DNA from: Campylobacteraceae bacterium
Lineage (GTDB): Bacteria; Campylobacterota; Campylobacteria; Campylobacterales; Sulfurovaceae
DNA: 5,213 nucleotides
Assembly: GCA_027063325.1 (NCBI GenBank)
Contig: JAMOSA010000308.1
Span: 1-5,213, forward strand
Direction of reading: 5' to 3'
How positions within the stretch are numbered: position 1 is the stretch's first letter; each line of letters begins with the position of its first letter. The notes beneath the pieces are model-generated. The model searched no databases. It was not told the origin of the DNA and saw only the letters and a list, made by a program, of their open reading frames with translations. The position numbers and the translations under genes are program-made. This document shows positions 1-5,213 of this stretch, in pieces.

Positions 1-759
1 TATTACAATATTACCAAGTTTTGCTATCTGCTCCTCTTTTCCTTTAGAAGTTAGCAAGTATCTCTGTTTTGAGTTTGTAATAAACCCTATTGCATAATCT
101 TTGTCACTCTTTTTGATAGAAGCTATTACAGATGCCAAAGAGAGATGATAGCTATCAAGCTTTGCTTTGTCCAAAATTATCTGAAGCTCTTTTTCATAAC
201 CTCCAAATATATCTACATTTGCAACACCTTTTATCTTTAAAAGAGCATGTTTTAGCTCTCCTGATGCTAAATCTCTAATATCAACTAGTGGTATCTTATA
301 GCCACTCTTTGGTGAGAGTGATATTACCTCAATTGGTGCTGTAGCTTCTGTTATCTTTATGATTTGAGGCTCCAAAATATCTGTAGGCAATTTTGATTTT
401 ATTTTACTTAGGGCATTTGTTACATCACTTACTGCTGTATCTATATCTTTGCTATACTCAAACTCAGCCTTTATTACAGTAACCTCATCAATAGTTGTTG
501 AATAGACTCTTCTAATCTCATCAAGTGCATATAACTCCTCTTCAACAGGCACAGCAACATTCCCTGCTATTGTTTTTGCAGAAGCTCCCGGCTCTACTAT
601 AACAACAGCAACTTCAGGGTAGTTTGAATTTGGAAAAAGATTTCTGTATATCTTTTGATACCCCAAAATACCAGACATCAAAAAAAGAGCCAGAAATGAT
701 ATTACAATATGGGGTTTACTTATAATCTTTGATACCCAATCACTGTTATTAATGCTCAT
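1..759 (-). CDS. RND-family efflux pump, inner-membrane permease (HAE1/AcrB-like), N-terminal part
   Basis: This is the inner-membrane proton/substrate antiporter of a tripartite efflux pump. Only the first 253 residues are present and the frame is open through position 1; family members usually run to about 1000-1050 residues. Visible parts are a short cytoplasmic N-terminus, transmembrane helix 1 (about residues 17-36, after ISKPHIV), and the start of the periplasmic porter domain. The family signatures are LFPNSNYPEVAVVIVEPGAS (41-60), the PVEEEL segment (71-76) and the YSTTIDEVTVIKAEFEYSKD stretch (86-105). The ATG at 757-759 lies inside the end of the adaptor gene, giving an 11-base overlap, with AAGG (769-772) 9 bases upstream as a modest ribosome site. 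Translation is therefore probably coupled to the adaptor. The proton-relay residues of TM4 and TM10 lie outside the window. Drug, bile, solvent or metal export cannot be told apart here, although the porter segment looks more like the HAE1 than the CzcA class. Confidence 0.93.
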   Translation of the reverse strand, partial: MSINNSDWVSKIISKPHIVISFLALFLMSGILGYQKIYRNLFPNSNYPEVAVVIVEPGASAKTIAGNVAVPVEEELYALDEIRRVYSTTIDEVTVIKAEFEYSKDIDTAVSDVTNALSKIKSKLPTDILEPQIIKITEATAPIEVISLSPKSGYKIPLVDIRDLASGELKHALLKIKGVANVDIFGGYEKELQIILDKAKLDSYHLSLASVIASIKKSDKDYAIGFITNSKQRYLLTSKGKEEQIAKLGNIVI

Positions 760-1840
760 TATCCAAACCTTTACGCACAATAACATTACCATAACTCACA
801 AGTTGTGAGAGTTTTGCTTCACTTCCTATTGCAATCTCATAATCTGGACACTTATTTACAAGTACATACTCAACACTCTGCATAATAGGCTCAATCTTTG
901 TTGGTACAAATTTGGAATCTTTGTACAACATTATATATATACCGTCACTTTTATGTAACAAAGCATCACTGTCTATCAGACAACCACTTTTGTTTGCTAC
1001 CTCTACATTGATCTTCAAAGAGCTACCTGTTGGTAAGTTTAATCTTTTGGTTAATTTGACTTCAGCTTGTGCCATTCCCGAAATTGCCGAAGCATAGAGT
1101 CTGTAAACATCTCCTATATACTTATCTCCTATAAAGACTCTATTACCCTTTGATACACTATATTTTGAGTTTGGTGTATATGTAAAAGTTAATTTTTGCT
1201 CTTTACTTATAAGACTTATTATAGGTTTGCCAACTACTGCCAAATCCCCCTTGTGAAGCAAAATCCTATCTACAATAGCATCAAATGGTGCAACAATTTG
1301 TAGATAACTCATTTGATGCTTTAGCTGTGCAATCTGCTCTTTGGTAGATTTTAAAAGAGCCTTTTTATTCTCTAGTGCTACAAGAGAAGCATCCAAAGCC
1401 TCTTTTGCCAAACCTCCTGCAGCATAAAGTTTTAAGTTTCTTTCATATATCTCTTTTGCAAGTTTTGCATCTTTGCTTCTTGCACCCAAAGTACCCTTTA
1501 AACTCTCAAGATTGCTTTTAATCTCTTTGGAATCTATAGTTACAACTCTCTCTCCTTGTGATACCTCTTGGGATTCAACCACTTCGATACTCTCTATATA
1601 ACCTGGTAGTTTTGTACTTAGAGTTATTCTTCTGGTACTGTATATATTTGCAAGAAGTGTTATACTCTTTGTCAAATTCCCCTCTTTGCCTTTTGTTAAA
1701 GAGACAGTAAGAGGTATAGCTTTTGGTGGAGGGGTATCCCTTTTTTCCTGCTCTCTTTGCTCAAAGAGCATCTTTGCTCTAATTGCTAATACAATTGTCA
1801 AAATTAAAAATACAACTGTTATTATATGAACTCTTTTCAC
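749..1840 (-). CDS. RND efflux periplasmic adaptor (membrane fusion protein, HlyD/AcrA family)
   Basis: This adaptor would bridge the RND pump and the outer-membrane channel. It has 363 residues, normal for the family. Residues 5-20 form a hydrophobic N-terminal segment after a KR pair, read as a signal anchor. There is no lipobox cysteine, so it is probably not a lipoprotein. A proline-rich linker (PPPK, 37-40) follows. The first lipoyl/barrel-sandwich half is about 73-107, an alpha-helical hairpin rich in Lys, Leu and Ala is about 108-180, and the second lipoyl half is about 181-212 (VAPFDAIVDRILLHKGD). A beta-barrel spans about 215-283 and a membrane-proximal domain runs to the end. The start is GTG at 1838-1840, the only reasonable one because the next Met (24) would remove the anchor. 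GAGGGG (1848-1853) sits 7 bases upstream. It overlaps the channel gene's stop by 4 bases (GTGA), and its own end overlaps the pump start by 11. Cys287 and Cys329 are present; a structural role is not evident. Confidence 0.93.
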   Translation of the reverse strand: MKRVHIITVVFLILTIVLAIRAKMLFEQREQEKRDTPPPKAIPLTVSLTKGKEGNLTKSITLLANIYSTRRITLSTKLPGYIESIEVVESQEVSQGERVVTIDSKEIKSNLESLKGTLGARSKDAKLAKEIYERNLKLYAAGGLAKEALDASLVALENKKALLKSTKEQIAQLKHQMSYLQIVAPFDAIVDRILLHKGDLAVVGKPIISLISKEQKLTFTYTPNSKYSVSKGNRVFIGDKYIGDVYRLYASAISGMAQAEVKLTKRLNLPTGSSLKINVEVANKSGCLIDSDALLHKSDGIYIMLYKDSKFVPTKIEPIMQSVEYVLVNKCPDYEIAIGSEAKLSQLVSYGNVIVRKGLDNEH

Positions 1841-3126
1841 CTTTTTACCCCTCTTTCTAATATATAATCAAGATAATACAGACTCTTTTGATAGTTATAA
1901 AGTGCCTCTATAACCTTTGCTTTTGCCAATTGCGTATGCCCTTTTGCCAAAAGTAGATCATTTATGGTAGCAACTCCACTTGTATATCTTACCTCTTCTA
2001 TCTTTTCACTTTTTTTGCTGAGTCTTAGTTGTGCCAAACTCCCTTTGTATTGTGCAAAAGAGAGAGCAATTTTGGCTTTTGCTTTACTTATTTGCTTTTT
2101 TATATCCAAAAGAGTCTGTTGCATCTTTAAAAGAGCTTGCATCTTTGCTACTTTTGCTTTTTGGATACTGCCACTTCTTTTGCCAAAATCAAACAGATTG
2201 TATGAGGCATGTACACCTATTTGGACTATATCTTCACTCTCCCAACCCAAATGGTGTATAGTAGAATCATCTCCATAATTTCTACCTGCATAGGCTTGTA
2301 GTGATACCTGTGGCAACTTTAAAGCTTCTGATTTTTCTATCATCTTTTGACTTTTTCTGATATTGAGTTGCTCTACAATAATTTTGTTTAATTTTTTTAT
2401 ACTAAATCTGTACTCTTTTGAGATTACACTTTTTGGGTCTATATCTACTTTTGTAAATTTATCTATTCTCTTTCCCAAAAGTGCCCAAAGCGTAGCTTTT
2501 GTAATTGTAATATTACTCTTTAGCACCATTGCATATGTTTTGGCATTTTCTAATTCTACTTCACTTTTGAGACTATCAATTGGTGCTTTTTTACCAGCTT
2601 TTATATCCATTTTTATATCTTTTATGAGAGACTCAAGAGCCTTTATATATACTTTTTGTGCATTTAGCATATCTTTTTGAGCCAAAACAGACAGATACAA
2701 AGAGCGTACATTATATGCAATCTCTTCTTTTGTCAATTTCAGTCTGGCATTTGCTATACTTTTTGATAGAGTATCTATCTCTATCTGTCTAAGTTGGGCA
2801 TAACCTGTAAAAAGAGGAACAGTATATAGTATTCCAACAGAGAATATATCTTTACTCTCTGGTATTGCTACACCACTTTGCATAATAGAAGGAGTTAATG
2901 GTCCTAATGTTCTTGGTGAATTGTAGTGGTTGTAATCAGCTACCAAATTTATCTCACCAAACTGTTCTGACTTGGATATTTTATGTTCAATTTGAGTGAT
3001 TGTTGCACTGGTTTTGCTCTGTTTGATGGCAATAGAGTGATTTAGGGCATACTTTACAGCTTCATCTATACTCATACTGTATGCAAAAGCAACTGTAAGA
3101 CACAAAGATACAATCTGCTTTAGCAT
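1837..3126 (-). CDS. TolC-family outer-membrane efflux channel
   Basis: This is the outer-membrane exit duct of the tripartite pump. From the preferred start it has 429 residues, typical of the TolC/OEP family. Residues 1-18 look like a Sec signal peptide (Lys3, hydrophobic IVSLCLTVAFA). The Cys at 9 is not in a lipobox, so lipidation is unlikely. The mature protein shows the two-repeat OEP layout. Repeat one opens with SIDEAVKYALNHS (19-31) and has the beta-strand turn YTVPLFTGYAQ (101-111), then long helices to about 225. Repeat two has YNLFDFGKRSGSIQKA (309-324) and the helix EEVRYTSGVATINDLL (377-392). The ATG at 3124-3126 is chosen because GGAGGT lies 5 bases upstream and the signal peptide begins there. 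An in-frame ATG at 3181-3183 would add 19 residues and has its own weaker ribosome site. It is the first gene of the operon, an order different from the adaptor-pump-channel order of Campylobacter cmeABC. Confidence 0.93.
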   Translation of the reverse strand: MLKQIVSLCLTVAFAYSMSIDEAVKYALNHSIAIKQSKTSATITQIEHKISKSEQFGEINLVADYNHYNSPRTLGPLTPSIMQSGVAIPESKDIFSVGILYTVPLFTGYAQLRQIEIDTLSKSIANARLKLTKEEIAYNVRSLYLSVLAQKDMLNAQKVYIKALESLIKDIKMDIKAGKKAPIDSLKSEVELENAKTYAMVLKSNITITKATLWALLGKRIDKFTKVDIDPKSVISKEYRFSIKKLNKIIVEQLNIRKSQKMIEKSEALKLPQVSLQAYAGRNYGDDSTIHHLGWESEDIVQIGVHASYNLFDFGKRSGSIQKAKVAKMQALLKMQQTLLDIKKQISKAKAKIALSFAQYKGSLAQLRLSKKSEKIEEVRYTSGVATINDLLLAKGHTQLAKAKVIEALYNYQKSLYYLDYILERGVKR

Positions 3127-3131
3127 CTTAG

Positions 3132-3137
3132 ACCTCC
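3132..3137 (-). promoter_or_regulatory. Strong ribosome binding site deciding the channel gene start
   Basis: On the minus strand this reads GGAGGT, followed by 5 bases (CTAAG) and the ATG at 3126-3124. It is the best Shine-Dalgarno match in the intergenic region. It supports starting the outer-membrane channel at 3126 rather than at the in-frame ATG at 3183, whose own site is the weaker AGGA (3191-3194) with 7-base spacing. Confidence 0.75.
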
Positions 3138-3195
3138 GATGTACTACAGCATCAAATATCAAAAATCTTTTATTGATTTTCATAAATTTATCCTG

Positions 3196-3217
3196 ACTTA
3201 CTTAATAATAAGTAAGT
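3196..3217. promoter_or_regulatory. Perfect 22-bp inverted repeat, candidate TetR-type repressor operator
   Basis: The plus strand reads ACTTACTTA, then ATAA, then TAAGTAAGT: two perfectly complementary 9-base arms around a 4-base centre. It lies 13 bases upstream of the ATG at 3183 and about 70 upstream of the preferred channel start. Its right edge overlaps a candidate -10 element of the efflux operon. Arms of ACTTAC/GTAAGT type and this length are usual for dimeric TetR-family repressors that control efflux genes. The repressor's identity and the function of the site are inferred, since no regulator gene is in the window. It is not followed by a T-run and is too AT-rich to be a good intrinsic terminator. 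Confidence 0.6.
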
Positions 3218-3223
3218 ATATCA
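3215..3223 (-). promoter_or_regulatory. Candidate extended -10 promoter element for the efflux operon
   Basis: The minus strand reads TGA followed by TATACT, which fits an extended -10 (TGnTATAAT-like) box. No good -35 is seen at 16-18 bases; the best spaced hexamer is ATACAA, which is poor. Weak -35 boxes are common in Campylobacterota. Transcription would begin near 3208, inside the inverted repeat, so a bound repressor would block polymerase. The call rests on motif match and position only. Confidence 0.4.
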
Positions 3224-3253
3224 GATATTTGTATCCTTTGTATTAACTATGTG

Positions 3254-3259
3254 TATAAT
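3254..3259 (+). promoter_or_regulatory. Candidate -10 box for the RecB-like helicase gene
   Basis: A perfect TATAAT lies 29 bases before the ATG at 3289, giving a predicted leader of roughly 20-25 bases. No convincing -35 hexamer is seen at normal spacing. The gene's ribosome site is GGGG (3279-3282), 6 bases before the start. In AT-rich DNA a chance TATAAT is possible, but this one is correctly placed in the only gap between the divergent genes. Confidence 0.45.
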
Positions 3260-3288
3260 ATTACTTCAATTCAAAATTGGGGTATTTT

Positions 3289-5213
3289 ATGCTAAAAGAT
3301 AGACTCTATGCATTAGAAGCAAGTGCAGGCAGTGGAAAGACATTTTCATTGGTGGCTAGATATTTGAGTCTGCTATTTAAAGATACAGATGCATCTGAAA
3401 TTATTGCAATTACATTTACAAACAAAGCTTCAAATGAGATGCAAACCAGATTGCAAAAAGCTCTTTTTGAGCCTGTTGAAAATAACCCTTTGTATATACT
3501 TATATCAGATATAAGCGGTTTGAGTATCAAAGAGATAGAGCAAAAACAGTTTAGAGTCAAAGAGAGATTTTTGCAAAGTCATCTAAATGTTATGACAATA
3601 GATAAATTTATCAATAAGATATTGAGAAAATTTTGCTGGTATTTGGAGTTATCCAACAAGTTTGAGATAGCTCCAGAGAGTAAAGAGAGTTTCTTTGAGA
3701 GATTTTTGGATAATCTTGATGATAACAAATATCAAAATTTTGTAGAGTTTGCACAGTTTGAATCCAAAAAACAGCAAGATATTTTAAAGTTTTTTGAGAT
3801 ACTGTATGAAAAAGACAAAGAGTTGCCTCCACCACCAAAAAAACCATTAAAAATACCAGATGAAAGCAGAATATTTGAGTGGGCAAATAGACTAAAAGAG
3901 TATGTATTAAATGGTGATTTCAGCAATACAGCCAAAAATGGAATGAGTTTTGAATCAATAGAAGAGTTGGTATCCAAAAGTTGGTTTGGCAAAGATACTC
4001 TAAATTATAGAACATACAAAAGAGGCTATATACCACAAATGGATGAGTGGCTTAACAGGCTATATGATGAAGTATCTATATACTATAAAGCCAAAGAGTC
4101 CTATTTTCTATACAATATCTATCAACTCTACTATATATACAAAAGTACAAAAATGACCAGAATCAAAAGCAGTGGCAAGTTGGATTTTAAGGATATTGAA
4201 CATTTTGTATATGAGCTACTTCAAGAAAGAGAACTTGACAGAGAGTTTTTATACTTTAGGCTTGATAGTTCAATATCTCATGTACTATTTGATGAATTTC
4301 AAGATACCTCAATTACACAATATAAAATCTTTGAGCCTATATTAGAAGAGATAGCTTTTCATGACAATCAAAAGACACTGTTTTATGTAGGTGATACCAA
4401 GCAGTCTATTTACCGCTTTAGAGGTGGACAAAAAGAGTTGTTTGGATATGTAGCTAAAAGATATGATGTAGATATAGATTATCTTGATACAAACTATCGC
4501 TCCACAGAAGAGATAGTAAACTTTGTCAATGAGGTATTTCCTCCAAAATATATACAACCAAAACAAAAAGCAAACGAAAAAGGTGGTTATGTCCAGGTAA
4601 CAGAGATAGAAAAGGATAATGCTCTACATGAGTTGAAAAAGGTAATTGTACAGTTAAATGAATATGGTGTAAAAGATAGTGATATTGCTATACTTGTACA
4701 TCTAAACAAAGATATACTTACTATTGAAGAGTATCTCAAAAAGGAGTTAAACAAAAGTATTATTACTCATAAACGCTCCAAGATTACAACCCAACCATCA
4801 GCTACTGTATTGATTGAATCTATAAAATTGCTAAAAGCGATACATAATGAAGAAGATGGCTCTTTGTATAGATTGAATATATTGACGATACTAGGCAAAG
4901 AGTATGATCCCAACTTTACACCAAAAGTATCTGTATATCTACATCCTATTTTGATAATAAAAGAGTTGATGAAACTGTATGGCTTTAGCGATGAAGCTTC
5001 TGTAAAGTTACTTGAATTTGCTATAGATACTACAGATATTGATCACTTTTTGTATGAGGTGGAGAGTTTTGAGGGTGAATTATCTGCTACAAAGCTAGAT
5101 GGTATCACAGTAATGACAATACACAAATCAAAGGGTTTGGAGTTTGAACATCTAATAGTAATGGATCTTTTAGGCAGATCAAGTAGTGATACATCACCTG
5201 TAATATTTAACTA
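3289..5213 (+). CDS. RecB/AddA-like UvrD-superfamily helicase, N-terminal part
   Basis: This is a superfamily 1A DNA helicase of the RecB/AddA type, expected to unwind and process double-strand breaks for RecA-dependent repair in the cytoplasm. The first 641 codons are present and the frame is open at the window end. Visible motifs are: Walker A ASAGSGKT (11-18), motif Ia ITFTNKASNEM (41-51), TIDKF (103-107), LDFKDI (298-303), Walker B DEFQDT (335-340), motif III VGDTKQSIYRFRGG (367-380), motif IV LDTNYRS (399-405) and motif V TVMTIHKSKGLEFEHLIV (607-624). The EASAGSGKTF start and TxHKSKGLEF form are typical of RecB/AddA proteins. Motif VI and the C-terminal PD-(D/E)XK nuclease domain seen in AddA and RecB would lie beyond the end, so nuclease activity cannot be confirmed. 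A PPPPKKP stretch (180-186) probably marks a linker. The ATG at 3289 has GGGG 6 bases upstream and places Walker A immediately after the start, as in relatives. It is divergent from the efflux operon with no evident functional link. Campylobacterota annotations often call this gene addA or simply RecB-like helicase. Confidence 0.92.
   Translation, partial: MLKDRLYALEASAGSGKTFSLVARYLSLLFKDTDASEIIAITFTNKASNEMQTRLQKALFEPVENNPLYILISDISGLSIKEIEQKQFRVKERFLQSHLNVMTIDKFINKILRKFCWYLELSNKFEIAPESKESFFERFLDNLDDNKYQNFVEFAQFESKKQQDILKFFEILYEKDKELPPPPKKPLKIPDESRIFEWANRLKEYVLNGDFSNTAKNGMSFESIEELVSKSWFGKDTLNYRTYKRGYIPQMDEWLNRLYDEVSIYYKAKESYFLYNIYQLYYIYKSTKMTRIKSSGKLDFKDIEHFVYELLQERELDREFLYFRLDSSISHVLFDEFQDTSITQYKIFEPILEEIAFHDNQKTLFYVGDTKQSIYRFRGGQKELFGYVAKRYDVDIDYLDTNYRSTEEIVNFVNEVFPPKYIQPKQKANEKGGYVQVTEIEKDNALHELKKVIVQLNEYGVKDSDIAILVHLNKDILTIEEYLKKELNKSIITHKRSKITTQPSATVLIESIKLLKAIHNEEDGSLYRLNILTILGKEYDPNFTPKVSVYLHPILIIKELMKLYGFSDEASVKLLEFAIDTTDIDHFLYEVESFEGELSATKLDGITVMTIHKSKGLEFEHLIVMDLLGRSSSDTSPVIFN

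Larger units (their letters stand above)
3127..3288. other. Divergent intergenic region between the efflux operon and the helicase gene
   Basis: This 162-base gap is the only non-coding stretch of note. From left to right it holds the channel gene's GGAGGT ribosome site, a 19-codon in-frame upstream extension of that gene (3127-3183), the 22-base inverted repeat, the minus-strand -10 candidate, the plus-strand TATAAT and the helicase ribosome site. No RNA gene or terminator is recognisable, as expected between diverging transcripts. Confidence 0.85.

Noticed and set aside
912..1097. Plus-strand open frame of 61 codons opposite the adaptor gene
   Set aside because: It is antisense to the conserved adaptor C-terminal half, with no domain or promoter support.
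1964..2680. Plus-strand open frames opposite the channel gene (around 1964-2278, 2031-2261 and 2363-2680)
   Set aside because: They lie entirely antisense to a well-supported TolC-family gene, encode low-complexity Phe/Leu/Ser-rich peptides with no recognisable domain, and have no clear ribosome sites.
3196..3217. The inverted repeat as an intrinsic terminator
   Set aside because: The stem is mostly A:T, has no following T-run, and sits between divergent starts where no transcript should end.
3218..3228. Short palindrome ATATC-A-GATAT beside the 22-base inverted repeat
   Set aside because: Its 5-base AT-rich arms are likely by chance and overlap the -10 candidate. It has no independent support as a regulatory site.
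3306..4566. Minus-strand open frames opposite the helicase (3306-3560, 3611-3886, 3732-3992, 4342-4566)
   Set aside because: They are antisense to a gene with intact helicase motifs, overlap one another, and look like compositional shadows of AT-rich coding DNA.
3289..5213. The helicase as part of an antiphage defence system
   Set aside because: The motif set and start match housekeeping RecB/AddA-type repair helicases, and no defence partner gene is visible. The neighbouring genes are an efflux operon.

Overview
The window is AT-rich, uses many AGA and ATA codons, and carries ordinary bacterial housekeeping and accessory genes. Codon use and the style of the RecB-like helicase suggest a Campylobacterota (epsilonproteobacterial) chromosome, such as the Sulfurimonas/Sulfurovum/Arcobacter range. 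The genus cannot be fixed from the sequence alone.

Positions 1-3126, minus strand, hold a compact tripartite efflux operon read from right to left. The order is a TolC-like outer-membrane channel (1837-3126), a periplasmic adaptor or membrane fusion protein (749-1840), then the N-terminal quarter of an RND inner-membrane pump (759 down past position 1). The genes overlap by 4 and 11 bases, so the three proteins are very probably co-transcribed and translationally coupled. Together they would form a proton-driven pump spanning both membranes. Its substrate cannot be told from this sequence.

Positions 3127-3288 are a 162-base divergent intergenic region. It contains a perfect 22-base inverted repeat (9-base arms, 4-base centre) that overlaps a candidate extended -10 element facing the efflux operon. 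This is the arrangement expected of a TetR-type repressor operator, but no regulator gene lies in the window. The region also holds a TATAAT box facing the plus-strand gene.

Positions 3289-5213, plus strand, are the first 641 codons of a UvrD/Rep-superfamily helicase of the RecB/AddA type (motifs I, Ia, II, III, IV and V visible). It is cut by the window end before motif VI and any C-terminal nuclease domain.

I see no RNA gene, mobile element, CRISPR array or terminator, and no convincing new system. The best lead is the operator-like palindrome.
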